Of a stretch of DNA of 45,197 nt, positions 38,030 to 44,947 are shown one piece after another. The stretch covers positions 1 to 45,197 of the IMG/VR virus record IMGVR_UViG_3300020580_000027. One strand, 5' to 3'. The notes beneath the pieces are model-generated. The model did no database searches, was not told where the DNA came from, and saw only the letters and a program-made list of their open reading frames with translations. Position numbers and translations under genes: made by a program. Numbering within the stretch: the stretch's first letter is position 1; every line of letters begins with the position of its first letter. The stretch comes from a virus.

Positions 38030-38684
38030 TCTGTTTTGCGGGCGCTGGGGCTGGTCACGCGCTTTTGCGGCGCGAGGGTGGCGCTGTACTGGCGTGGATT
38101 TGACGGAGCCGTCCGAGATTCCAGTTAACTGCGCTTTCATCAAGCGAGACGTTCTCGACATTGGCGAAGCAGTGCAAGACCCTATCTGGCTAGGCTGCTT
38201 CGACTTCATCGTCGCATCTTCGCCATGCGAAGAATTCTCCATCCACATGATGAAGCACTTCCACAAAAACCCGAAGTACCCAGAGCACGGAATCAAGCTA
38301 TTCAACCACACACGCGAGATTCTGGAAGCCAGTGGCGTTCCGTATGTCATGGAAAATGTGCGCGCGGCGCAACTCTTCGTCGGCAACGCGGTGCATCATT
38401 GCGGCCCATATTTCCTGTGGGGATCAGGTGTCCCACCGCTTGTGCCGAAGGGAAGGGAACTGAAGAAGGGGCTTACCTCGACCGCCAAAGAATACTACGA
38501 AGCCGCGCAACGTGGCCAAGCTGCCATCAACGAATTGCGGAAACGCTACCCGCACAGCTACTCAGGAAAAGGCTCGAAGATGCGAACGGAGCTTACAGCG
38601 AAAGCGGCTACCATCCCACCACTTCTCGCCAACTGTGTAGCCGACTACGCCGAGCGATTGCTGGAGCAACGAGCGTGCGCCTAG
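38013..38684 (+). CDS. DNA (cytosine-5) methyltransferase-like protein
   Basis: A 223-residue protein. Motif I LLDLFCGRWGWSRAF (residues 4-18) binds S-adenosylmethionine; motif IV ASSPCEEFS has the Pro-Cys pair with catalytic Cys72; motif VI is ENV (114-116). ATIPPLLANCVADYAERL near the end equals motif X. The target-recognition region is short compared with usual C5 enzymes of 300-400 residues, as in other compact phage methylases. It likely methylates phage DNA against host restriction. Overlaps the previous gene by 17 bases and interrupts the lysis genes. Confidence 0.82.
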   Translation: MPRLLDLFCGRWGWSRAFAARGWRCTGVDLTEPSEIPVNCAFIKRDVLDIGEAVQDPIWLGCFDFIVASSPCEEFSIHMMKHFHKNPKYPEHGIKLFNHTREILEASGVPYVMENVRAAQLFVGNAVHHCGPYFLWGSGVPPLVPKGRELKKGLTSTAKEYYEAAQRGQAAINELRKRYPHSYSGKGSKMRTELTAKAATIPPLLANCVADYAERLLEQRACA

Positions 38685-38685
38685 C

Positions 38686-38859
38686 ATGGACAAATGGCGC
38701 GCGCTGGTAATCGTGCTGCTGAGCGTTGAGCTTACTGGGTTGGCGGCAATCATCGCGCTGGGCAAGGTGGCAAAAGACTCTAGTTATGGTTTGGAGATTG
38801 TGCTCATGGCGCTTGGGGGAGCATTGGCGGTGGTAATCAGGAGCAATAAGGATGGATAA
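38686..38859 (+). CDS. Small two-helix membrane protein
   Basis: A 57-residue protein with two hydrophobic helices: ALVIVLLSVELTGLAAIIALG and LEIVLMALGGALAVVI, and a short loop KVAKDSSYG. Directly precedes and overlaps the endolysin gene, so a second holin candidate. Confidence 0.62.
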   Translation: MDKWRALVIVLLSVELTGLAAIIALGKVAKDSSYGLEIVLMALGGALAVVIRSNKDG

Positions 38860-39277
38860 GCAGCCATACGAGAGTCTAACCGGGCTTGAACTTTTGGAGC
38901 TTTGCGTATGGCGCGAGGCCCAGAACCAGGGCGCAGATGGGATGCACTGCGTAGCGTGGAGCATCAAGAACCGCGTAGACCATCCTGGCTGGTGGGGGCA
39001 TAACTGGCATGAAGTGATTCTCGAACCCTGGCAGTACTCCGCTTTCAACAAAAATGACCCAAACAGTGAGAAATGGCCGAGCGAGGATGACGAGGCTTTT
39101 GAGACGGCTTGCAAGGTCTGCACGCCCGTCTATCTTAACCAAGAAACGGTAGACCCTACCAATGGAGCTACGCACTACTACGATACCAGCATTGAGTTCC
39201 CCAAGGGTTGGGGCAACCAGAGTTCATGGATTAACACGCTGAACACCGGGAAGCTGAAGTTCTGGAAGCTGGCATGA
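38852..39277 (+). CDS. Endolysin, SleB/CwlJ-type cell wall hydrolase
   Basis: A 141-residue protein matching the Hydrolase_2 domain: LELLELCVWREAQNQG (catalytic Glu22 expected in the WREA motif), then MHCVAWSIKNRV, VILEPWQYSAF and VDPTNGATHYYD. Family members cleave peptidoglycan glycan strands as lytic transglycosylases or glucosaminidases. No signal peptide or anchor, so it should need a holin. It sits among several membrane proteins. Confidence 0.85.
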   Translation: MDKQPYESLTGLELLELCVWREAQNQGADGMHCVAWSIKNRVDHPGWWGHNWHEVILEPWQYSAFNKNDPNSEKWPSEDDEAFETACKVCTPVYLNQETVDPTNGATHYYDTSIEFPKGWGNQSSWINTLNTGKLKFWKLA

Positions 39278-39567
39278 ACAGCCTAAGCGAACTTCTGGCC
39301 AGTCGAATCTTTTGGGAGGTAATCGCCGGCTACTGGATATTCACGGCTGCTGTGGGAGCTTTGCCAACACCGATGGTTGGTGGCCCGCAACTCTATATGT
39401 TTGTTTTTCGCTTCGGCCACATTCTCGCCGGCAATATGAATCGCGCCGCTGTCGCGCTCAAGGTTCCCGGTGCGCAACCGGATGTTACAATCGAGACGAC
39501 CACCGCGCCTAGTCCTAATTTCCAGACCACTACCACGACCGTATCGAAGCCGCCAGGTCAGCCCTGA
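39274..39567 (+). CDS. Membrane-associated hypothetical protein
   Basis: A 97-residue protein, ATGA-coupled to the endolysin. One hydrophobic segment (IFWEVIAGYWIFTAAVGALPTP) and a Thr/Pro-rich C-terminal tail (ETTTAPSPNFQTTTTTVSKPP) that looks disordered. The wording FGHILAGN.NR resembles small phage proteins in lysis cassettes. Function unknown. Confidence 0.62.
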   Translation: MNSLSELLASRIFWEVIAGYWIFTAAVGALPTPMVGGPQLYMFVFRFGHILAGNMNRAAVALKVPGAQPDVTIETTTAPSPNFQTTTTTVSKPPGQP

Positions 39568-40214
39568 TGCTGCCCCTGCTTAAAACGAAACTAGAGGCTG
39601 GCGCAATAGCTGGCGCGCTGGTGATTGGCGGGATAGCTCTGCATGAGCACGATGCGAAGGTTCGTGAGCAGGCCGTAGCCGCTGCGGTCGTAGCTACACA
39701 GAAGCAAGTGCAAGCGGACGCTGACAAGAAAATCAGCGATTTGGCGAAGCAGATGGACGCGCGAGACCTCGCCTATAAGCAGCAATTAGAAACTTTGAAT
39801 AGTAAGTTCCAAACAGCAGCGACACCGCAACAATTAGCGGTACTTGTTTCATCGCTGATGGGCTTAAAGACGCCCATCCAAATAACAACACCGCCAGCGA
39901 CACCGCAAAACCCCAACCCACAACCCGTAGCTGTTCTTCAGGGGTCGGACTTCCCTGCTGCGAAGAGTTATTTTCAGGCATGTGAGCAATGCTCCCTTGA
40001 CAAAGCCAAGCTTACCGCCGATGCCGCAGACAGGCAAGCACAAGCCAACCTCGCCCAGCTACAGATAGAAAGTCTGCGCAAGGAAAATACGGCATTGCTG
40101 GTTGAGGCTCATGGCGGCACTCTTTGGCAACGTACCAAACGCGCACTGGTATATATTGGGATTGGTGCCGCTGGCGGAGCTGCGGCGTTAGGGGCTACGG
40201 GTCATATTCATTGA
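39567..40214 (+). CDS. Spanin-like membrane coiled-coil protein
   Basis: A 215-residue protein. N-terminal hydrophobic helix (LEAGAIAGALVIGGIAL), a long Ala/Gln/Lys coiled coil (QKQVQADADKKISDLAKQMDA), a Pro-rich linker, a second coiled coil with two cysteines (ACEQCSLDKAKL), and a C-terminal hydrophobic segment (ALVYIGIGAAGGAAALGA). Two anchors joined by coiled coils suit a unimolecular spanin or an inner-membrane spanin that bridges the envelope in Gram-negative lysis. Inferred from layout and position. Confidence 0.6.
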   Translation: MLPLLKTKLEAGAIAGALVIGGIALHEHDAKVREQAVAAAVVATQKQVQADADKKISDLAKQMDARDLAYKQQLETLNSKFQTAATPQQLAVLVSSLMGLKTPIQITTPPATPQNPNPQPVAVLQGSDFPAAKSYFQACEQCSLDKAKLTADAADRQAQANLAQLQIESLRKENTALLVEAHGGTLWQRTKRALVYIGIGAAGGAAALGATGHIH

Positions 40215-40226
40215 TAGGAGGAACAC

Positions 40227-40367
40227 ATGATTGGTTACATCGTAGTGGCAGTGATTTGCATCTTGGCTGGTGGTGTTGGCGGCTATATGTGGGGTGCTGC
40301 CGCTGAACGCAAGGCGCAAGCGATTCTCACTGGCGTAGGCTTGGGCAATGTGGCGAAGAAGCTTTAG
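40227..40367 (+). CDS. 46-residue membrane protein
   Basis: ATAGGAGGAACAC is a very strong ribosome site. One glycine-rich helix (YIVVAVICILAGGVGGYMWG) with GxxxG-type spacing, followed by a basic tail. Overlaps the next gene by 20 bases. Possibly a holin subunit or oligomeric membrane peptide. Confidence 0.62.
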   Translation: MIGYIVVAVICILAGGVGGYMWGAAAERKAQAILTGVGLGNVAKKL

Positions 40368-40830
40368 CCTCGTTGCGTTCCTACTGCTGGCCTCTTGCGC
40401 CTACGGGCAGACCGGCTGCGACTCGACTCTCAGCCGACACATCTATCATCCTGCCAGACTGGTAGCCTCAGCGCCATGCGCGACGGTCACAGGCATAATC
40501 ATGGACGCCACACACGGCAAGCGTGTACAAGGCTGTCGCGTGGAAGCAGACGGGGATTACCATTGCTGGCTCAAGCTCGACCCTAGGCAAGAGCAATACA
40601 TCAACGCCGAGAACAAGGCCAAACAGGACGGGAACCTTGTTTGGGAACCTATCTGCCAGCATAAAGTGACCCAAGCAGATGCATTAGCAGCCTGCAAGGG
40701 TTTCCACCAAAACATTAACATCCCGCCCCCAGGTTCCCATGTGCGCATGACGGGCGTGCCAGTGCTGGACAAGCAGCACGGCCACATGGAAATCCATCCT
40801 GTAACGAGCATCGAGGTCTTAGCGCAATAA
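40348..40830 (+). CDS. Exported protein with OB-fold-like domain
   Basis: A 160-residue protein from ATG 40348. The signal sequence SLVAFLLLASCAYGQ allows a lipobox (L-A-S-C, Cys17) or Sec cleavage before Gln. The mature part reads ATVTGIIMDATHGKRV, DGDYHCWLKLDP, VWEPICQHKVTQADALAACKGF, HVRMTGVPVLDKQHGHMEIHPV. It resembles a bacterial OB-like domain with 'DGD.H..L..D' and 'HG..EIHPV' blocks, found in secreted and cell-surface proteins. Role in a phage unknown: o-spanin-like lipoprotein, surface exclusion or moron. It is the last gene before the terminator. Confidence 0.7.
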   Translation: MWRRSFSLVAFLLLASCAYGQTGCDSTLSRHIYHPARLVASAPCATVTGIIMDATHGKRVQGCRVEADGDYHCWLKLDPRQEQYINAENKAKQDGNLVWEPICQHKVTQADALAACKGFHQNINIPPPGSHVRMTGVPVLDKQHGHMEIHPVTSIEVLAQ

Positions 40831-40863
40831 CGGCAAGAGAAAGCCGAGGGAGTACGACCCCAA

Positions 40864-40906
40864 GGGGCTGGCAAGGGCGAGAAGGCTGCCAGCTCCTTTT
40901 TCTTTT
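40864..40906 (+). terminator. Strong intrinsic terminator
   Basis: A 10-bp stem, GGGGCTGGCA (40864-40873) with TGCCAGCTCC (40887-40896), one G-T pair, 13-base loop, followed by TTTTTCTTTT (40897-40906). It closes the late transcription unit and insulates the early promoter 47 bases downstream. Confidence 0.92.
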
Positions 40907-40952
40907 CCACAGTACTGGTAGTAACAATTTAGGCATACACGCACGATTACGC

Positions 40953-40981
40953 TTGACAACGCCATTCCACGCTTGTATTCT
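40953..40981 (+). promoter_or_regulatory. Sigma70-type early promoter, twin of 1714
   Basis: TTGACA (40953-40958), 17-bp spacer, TATTCT (40976-40981). The leader to ATG 41004 (...TAGAAAGTGAGACTGCC) differs from the leader at 1743-1764 mainly in its first bases and at one later base, with equal length. It should drive 41004 to at least 44529. Confidence 0.85.
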
Positions 40982-41003
40982 TAGCGTAGAAAGTGAGACT
41001 GCC

Positions 41004-41177
41004 ATGAAGCACAAGATGCCAACAAGCCACACGCCAAAGAGAATCCTGAATTGCAGTTCGCGGGTTTGCCGTTCCTGCAACAATCTGACCTTGCATTATC
41101 AGTTGGCACGCATCGGCTGGGTTTGCTCGCGAGTTGTCAATGCGTTGCGAGCGCGCGGCGTGCAGGTGGAATACTAG
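41004..41177 (+). CDS. Small Cys-containing early protein
   Basis: A 57-residue protein, first gene after the early promoter; GTGAGAC lies before ATG. It is basic, with CSSRVCRSCNN and a later WVCSRVV giving four cysteines, probably a zinc knuckle. No known family. Promoter-proximal like 1765, so likely abundant early. Confidence 0.68.
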   Translation: MKHKMPTSHTPKRILNCSSRVCRSCNNLTLHYQLARIGWVCSRVVNALRARGVQVEY

Positions 41178-41178
41178 C

Positions 41179-41328
41179 ATGGACAACAAATCAACATCGG
41201 TCAGGATACCCAAAGACCAGTACGCTGCGCTGCGTGAGATAGCTAAGCGGCGCGGGATGCTTATCTCAGCCTTGCTGGGCAGGGTGCTTGACCGCTACAT
41301 CGCGGAAGCCAACGGAGGCAAATCGTGA
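41179..41328 (+). CDS. Ribbon-helix-helix protein, CopG/Arc type
   Basis: A 49-residue protein: strand STSVRIPKDQ, then helices YAALREIAKRRG and ISALLGRVLDRYIAEA, the complete minimal RHH fold. Such dimers bind short operators as repressors. It may control the early promoters at 40953 and 1714. It is a second RHH gene besides 8273 and lacks that protein's C-terminal part. Confidence 0.8.
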   Translation: MDNKSTSVRIPKDQYAALREIAKRRGMLISALLGRVLDRYIAEANGGKS

Positions 41329-41516
41329 GTTGGAAACGCATCGACAGCAAGACAGTGTGGGTGGAAGCTGGGACGCCACTGCCATTCTTTTGCCCTGTTT
41401 GCGGCAAGCTGTCAGAGCCTTCCGAGCAGGAAGTCATCACTTGCGATTTTTGCGACTTCACTGGAAGCGACGAAGATTTCAAAGGTGTTGAGTTTTCGCG
41501 CACAATAGTGCATTAG
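41325..41516 (+). CDS. Zinc ribbon protein
   Basis: A 63-residue protein from GTG 41325 in the GTGA overlap. CPVCGK and CDFCDF, 18 residues apart, form a zinc ribbon (FFCPVCGKLSEPSEQEVITCDFC). Possible nucleic-acid binding; no family name. Confidence 0.7.
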   Translation: MSWKRIDSKTVWVEAGTPLPFFCPVCGKLSEPSEQEVITCDFCDFTGSDEDFKGVEFSRTIVH

Positions 41517-41527
41517 GAGCTAAAACC

Positions 41528-41866
41528 ATGATTACTTGGCAAGACGAACTGAACCATGAATGGCACAGCCCAGAAGAGGTAGACGACATGATAGACAGGG
41601 CCGATGACGCCAAATTGCTTCCGCGTGAATGCCTAATGGACGGCAGTGATTGCGGGTCGAGCCTATGCCCGCCAGTGCAAGACAGGCTGGACGCTGCGCT
41701 AGAACAGGCCCACACGATTCTATCCTGCGGCTGGCGGGTGGTGCTGCGCGCCGAGCGACACGTGATGGCTGACCTTGGCTGGCCGTGGAGGGTAAGGTTT
41801 GAGACTTCGGGCTTTTTGTGGCGGCACGCGCTGGAGCTTTGCAAGGACCGAATCTTAGGAGCCTGA
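41528..41866 (+). CDS. Hypothetical early protein, 112 residues
   Basis: ATG with TTAGGAGCTAAAA upstream. Acidic N-terminus (SPEEVDDMIDRADDAKLLP), a Cys segment (CLMDGSDCGSSLC), and an aromatic C-terminus (WPWRVRFETSGFLWRHALEL). No recognised family. Confidence 0.68.
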   Translation: MITWQDELNHEWHSPEEVDDMIDRADDAKLLPRECLMDGSDCGSSLCPPVQDRLDAALEQAHTILSCGWRVVLRAERHVMADLGWPWRVRFETSGFLWRHALELCKDRILGA

Positions 41867-41867
41867 C

Positions 41868-42095
41868 ATGAAAAGGCAAAAAGCAGATTTGGAAAAAGCA
41901 ATAGCTATACTCGACCGATTCATTGAGCATCCTGAGAAGTGGAATCATCCGGTGAATCTGTGGGGACAGCCTGACATTGAGGGCCAGGGCAAAAGGTGCG
42001 GAGTATCGGGAATGATTTCGCCCGAACTGATTCAGGCCGCTATTGAAGAGCGCGAGCGCCTCACTGTGCTACTAAGCAGAAAAGGCGACCAATGA
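41868..42095 (+). CDS. Hypothetical helical early protein
   Basis: A 75-residue protein, directly after the previous stop, with TTAGGAGCCTG as ribosome site. Helices DLEKAIAILDRFIEHPEKW and ELIQAAIEERERLTVLL frame a Gly-rich middle with one Cys. No known fold. Confidence 0.66.
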   Translation: MKRQKADLEKAIAILDRFIEHPEKWNHPVNLWGQPDIEGQGKRCGVSGMISPELIQAAIEERERLTVLLSRKGDQ

Positions 42096-42274
42096 CCACT
42101 CCCGCCCAACTATACGAGGAACTAGCCAATATAGCCATGTCCGTCATCAAGCCGCCCTACTTTGCCGAGCGGCCAGTGACACGCGAAGAGATGACGGAGA
42201 TAACCTACAGGATTTTGCGGTTCGCGGAGAAATTCGAGGAGGAACAATGCAAGTCATCGAAGAACGCTGGATAA
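42092..42274 (+). CDS. Hypothetical helical early protein
   Basis: A 60-residue protein in ATGA overlap. Two helices: AQLYEELANIAMSVI and REEMTEITYRILRFAEKFEEEQ. Soluble and acidic. Its last 28 bases contain the strong GAGGAGGAACA ribosome site of the following gene. No family. Confidence 0.62.
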   Translation: MTTPAQLYEELANIAMSVIKPPYFAERPVTREEMTEITYRILRFAEKFEEEQCKSSKNAG

Positions 42275-42804
42275 AGCTGCAAGGTCTTTCGCTCAAGGTT
42301 GGCGCTCATTCGCCAGATTCTACTTTTTGCGTGATGGAAGCTGTAGCGTTTGTTGCTGGCGAGCCGTGGACGGATTCACCTGTTTGCGCTTGCCCGGTAA
42401 TCTCGGCGTTCCTGCGCAACTGGAATGATTGCTTGCCCAACGACACGGAGCGCGACCGCTTACTTAAACCCCTTATCCCGCGCTTAGTAAACACGCGCAA
42501 TAAATCGCTGGAGCAAAAGCGGTCACTGATGGCCGCTGATTGGCTAGTTCGCGTTCATACACCCGCTTGGCTTCGCCTCGCTGGACTGGTGAAGCAAGCT
42601 GAATCGCTGGAACAGTTACCCGAAATTATCAGCATGGCGCAGATTCCTTCCATCGAAGGCCCGATAGAAGCGGTCAGACAGGCTGCCAGGGCCGCTGCCA
42701 GGGCCGCTGCCGGGGCCGCTGCCGGGGCTAAGTTGGCTCCTACCGTCGCCAAGCTGCAAAAATCAGCCCTTGCGCTCGTGGAGCGCATGATAGGAGCAAG
42801 CTAA
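42247..42804 (+). CDS. Conserved phage protein of unknown function, Ala-repeat C-terminus
   Basis: A 185-residue protein. Residues 28-85 (FCVMEAVAFVAGEPWTDSPVCACPVISAFLRNWND, then LLKPLIPRLVNTR) match a widespread actinobacterial and phage family of unknown function I recognise from its 'C.MEA.a...GE...D.P.c.cPvi..f....ND' block. The C-terminal part has an Ala helix (144-161) coded by a 12-bp tandem repeat, so its length may vary. Neighbour of the ERF gene; a role in replication or recombination is a guess. Confidence 0.78.
   Translation: MQVIEERWIKLQGLSLKVGAHSPDSTFCVMEAVAFVAGEPWTDSPVCACPVISAFLRNWNDCLPNDTERDRLLKPLIPRLVNTRNKSLEQKRSLMAADWLVRVHTPAWLRLAGLVKQAESLEQLPEIISMAQIPSIEGPIEAVRQAARAAARAAAGAAAGAKLAPTVAKLQKSALALVERMIGAS
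42681..42728 (+). repeat. 12-bp tandem repeat inside coding sequence
   Basis: Four 12-base units of the form GGGCCGCTGCCA/G, adding A-A-A-R or A-A-A-G per unit to the protein encoded at 42247-42804. Repeats of whole codons allow length change without frameshift. Confidence 0.85.
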
Positions 42805-43592
42805 TGAACGAACCACAAGTCAACAAGCCTAATGGCGCAGAGCCAGTGCCGGAAACGCCCAAGGCCAAGAACCTTGTACAGAAACTGTGCGAAGTCATGG
42901 CCACTATCGGCTATATCGCTAAGAAAGGTGAGAACAAATTTCATGGCTACAAGTATGCGAAAGAATCGGACATCGTCGATGCTATTCGTGGGGAGCTTGC
43001 ACAAAGGAACCTATTTATCTTCCCGAGTGTTGTATCTCACGCGCGAACAAGCGAAATCACTGACATCATGGTTCGATGGACTTTCGTTGACGGGGACTCC
43101 GGGGAAACGAGGGATTGCGACATACCTGGCAGTGGTCACGATAAGAGTGATAAAGGCGTCTACAAAGCCTTAACCGGGAGCGAGAAATATTTCTTGATGA
43201 AAAGCTTCCTAATTCCCACAGGGGATGACCCAGAGGCCGACAGCAAAGATGAGCGCGAGAATGCCCGTAGCGAGGCCAAGAAGGTCGGGGAGGCCAAAGT
43301 AGCCAAGCTCAAGGAGAAGATGGGCCAGAGCGCCCCAGAATCGCAGGAACAGCCAGACCCTAAGCCGATAGTGCTCTTTAGCTGCTTTTTGGGCGATAAC
43401 GTGTACGAGGTCAGCGGGGACGGCTACATCCTCCAAAGCAATTCTGACATCCTGCTCAAGAACGGCAAGAAAGTGAAAGGCGAGTCCGGCAAGGCGGTAG
43501 TCCACATGGACGCTCTTGGGCTGGATACGTTCAAGTTTGAGTTTGAAAAGCGCGGGGGATTCCTCAAAGCTCTAAAGCCGGTGACAGCGTGA
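42804..43592 (+). CDS. erf: ERF-family single-strand annealing protein
   Basis: A 262-residue protein. Residues 24-75 (LVQKLCEVMATIGYIAKKGENKFHGYKYAKESDIVDAIRGEL) carry the ERF signature of paired helices with GxNxFxxYKY. Later blocks VRWTFVDGDSGE, GVYKALTGSEKYFLMKSFLIP and DDPEADSKDE fit the family core. A charged linker and a C-terminal beta domain follow. ERF binds single-stranded DNA, pairs complementary strands, and circularises or recombines phage genomes. Joined to its neighbours by overlaps. Confidence 0.9.
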   Translation: MNEPQVNKPNGAEPVPETPKAKNLVQKLCEVMATIGYIAKKGENKFHGYKYAKESDIVDAIRGELAQRNLFIFPSVVSHARTSEITDIMVRWTFVDGDSGETRDCDIPGSGHDKSDKGVYKALTGSEKYFLMKSFLIPTGDDPEADSKDERENARSEAKKVGEAKVAKLKEKMGQSAPESQEQPDPKPIVLFSCFLGDNVYEVSGDGYILQSNSDILLKNGKKVKGESGKAVVHMDALGLDTFKFEFEKRGGFLKALKPVTA

Positions 43593-43876
43593 GCCTACAT
43601 CACGACAGAGAATCGGCCTTACAGGAAATCAGGAACATGCCTGAGCAATGTTTCAGGGATGGTTTGCTGCTGGACGTACCGAAGCGCCGTCGCAGAGAGC
43701 AGGCGCTAGGAACTGGCATGGTGCGCATTCAATGGCCCAAGGAACAGAAGTTACGTTTCGCGCGGCAGTATGACCGCTACGTGCGCATCTTCACCAAAGA
43801 CATTGGCATAGAGATTTTGTTGCGCAAGCTGGAAGCAGCTACGGATGAGGAGTTGAGCAAAGAAGCAGAGGGCTAG
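43589..43876 (+). CDS. Hypothetical protein after erf
   Basis: A 95-residue protein from GTG 43589 in the GTGA overlap. Basic and helical (EIRNMPEQCFRDGLLLDVPKRRRREQALG, LRFARQYDRYVRIF), ending LEAATDEELSKEAEG. A DNA-binding partner of ERF is possible but no family is recognised. Confidence 0.65.
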   Translation: MSLHHDRESALQEIRNMPEQCFRDGLLLDVPKRRRREQALGTGMVRIQWPKEQKLRFARQYDRYVRIFTKDIGIEILLRKLEAATDEELSKEAEG

Positions 43877-44203
43877 ATGCTGAAAGTACCGAAATCACCT
43901 GAGCTGAAGGCTGAACGCGGCTACAGCGACCCGAAGTCCTTTGTGCGCGACGATGGCTCAGAAGTGCTCTATGGCAATGATTGGAAGAAGCGCGTGGATG
44001 TGGAACTTTTCTTGCGGTGCGGCGGCAGGTGTGAGCATCAGCAATACTGGACCGGGCGATGCACAAGCGATGCCGACGACCCGCACCACATAATCCCGCG
44101 CAGCAAGGGGCGCGATGACCGGCTAGAGAACTTACAAGCTTTGTGCCGCTATCACCATAACTTGCTGGACTCGCGCAAGGTGAAATGGAGCAAACATGCC
44201 TGA
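43877..44203 (+). CDS. HNH endonuclease
   Basis: A 108-residue protein directly after the previous stop. Zinc ligands Cys52, Cys62, Cys90 and His93-like residues surround DPHHIIPRSKGRDDRLENLQALC (residues 68-90), the classic HNH core with His70-His71 and Asn85. It may cut DNA at replication or packaging stages; third HNH-type gene here. Basic C-terminus. Confidence 0.88.
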   Translation: MLKVPKSPELKAERGYSDPKSFVRDDGSEVLYGNDWKKRVDVELFLRCGGRCEHQQYWTGRCTSDADDPHHIIPRSKGRDDRLENLQALCRYHHNLLDSRKVKWSKHA

Positions 44204-44381
44204 AATATTGCAAATGGATAGCGAGCATTTGAAGAACCTGATAGACCGCTACATCATCATTTTGGATGGGCTGGAGTCGTGGAATGATAATTGTCCGTGT
44301 GGCTGCCAAGGATGCCAGGATTTGATGGCAGCAATCGACAGAGCGCGAATTATACAACTCTCTGATTTGAGCGAGGCCTAG
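44196..44381 (+). CDS. Small Cys-containing early protein
   Basis: A 61-residue protein overlapping the HNH gene by eight bases. NCPCGCQGC holds four cysteines after a helix (LKNLIDRYIIILDGLESW), and a second helix follows (LMAAIDRARIIQL). Possible zinc site. No family. Confidence 0.62.
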   Translation: MPEILQMDSEHLKNLIDRYIIILDGLESWNDNCPCGCQGCQDLMAAIDRARIIQLSDLSEA

Positions 44382-44382
44382 C

Positions 44383-44529
44383 ATGATGACCTGGAGCGGG
44401 CAAGGCTTGAAGCGCCGAGAGCTGGTGCGCTATGCGCCAAGCTGGTGGGATTGGAAAGGTTTCCTCTTTGGCGCTGCGCTAGGCGTGGTAGGTTCATGGG
44501 CCTTCGAGCATTTTATTTTGCATTGGTAG
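44383..44529 (+). CDS. Small membrane protein
   Basis: A 48-residue protein just after the previous stop. Basic Trp-rich N-terminus (KRRELVRYAPSWWDWK) and one hydrophobic helix (FLFGAALGVVGSWAFEHFIL). Likely single-pass inner membrane. Last gene before the next promoter; followed by a non-coding gap of about 130 bases. Confidence 0.6.
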   Translation: MMTWSGQGLKRRELVRYAPSWWDWKGFLFGAALGVVGSWAFEHFILHW

Positions 44530-44614
44530 CGCCCAGCGGCAAGGAAAGAGGGGGCTGATTGAGCCATGAGCGACGTGCTGATGTATCTGGGGGAGTTCTG
44601 AACGAATTATTCGC

Positions 44615-44644
44615 TTGACAAGCTCAACGCTAATTTCGTAATAT
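44615..44644 (+). promoter_or_regulatory. Promoter of the DUF6948 / repeat-protein pair
   Basis: TTGACA (44615-44620), 18-bp spacer, TAATAT (44639-44644), close to consensus. Start near 44651. AGGAGG (44652-44657) lies just before ATG 44663, so the leader is extremely short. Confidence 0.78.
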
Positions 44645-44662
44645 GCGCGGCAGGAGGTTCCC

Positions 44663-44947
44663 ATGAAGAACCAAGCAGTTCTAGTGACAACGATTCACAA
44701 GGGAGTTTTCTTCGGTTATGCCAGCGAAGGCGTAAAGGCCAAGTCCATCACTATCACCAATGCCCGTAATTGCGTGTATTGGTCTGCTGATGTGAAAGGC
44801 TTTCTGGGCCTTGCTGCAAATGGCCCGACAAGCACTTGCCGCATCGGTCCCAAGGTTCCCGAACTCACGCTTACAGATGTGACCTCAGTATCGAAGGTCA
44901 CGCCAGAAGCTACTGAGAAGTGGGAGAAGAGTCCGTGGGCGCTCTGA
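44663..44947 (+). CDS. DUF6948-like phage protein
   Basis: A 94-residue protein. The blocks VLVTTIHKGVFFGYASEG, ITNARNCVYWSADVKGFLGLAANGPTSTCRIG and ELTLTDVTSVSKVTPEATEKWEKSPW match the family I know as DUF6948, small soluble beta proteins common in phage and bacterial genomes, function unknown. It has its own promoter and perfect AGGAGG. The next gene starts inside its last codons, so the two are translated as a pair. Confidence 0.85.
   Translation: MKNQAVLVTTIHKGVFFGYASEGVKAKSITITNARNCVYWSADVKGFLGLAANGPTSTCRIGPKVPELTLTDVTSVSKVTPEATEKWEKSPWAL

Noticed and set aside
40001-40040. TTGACA at about 40007 as a promoter
   Set aside because: Lies inside a coding gene and has no acceptable -10 at 16-18 bp (GATGCC).
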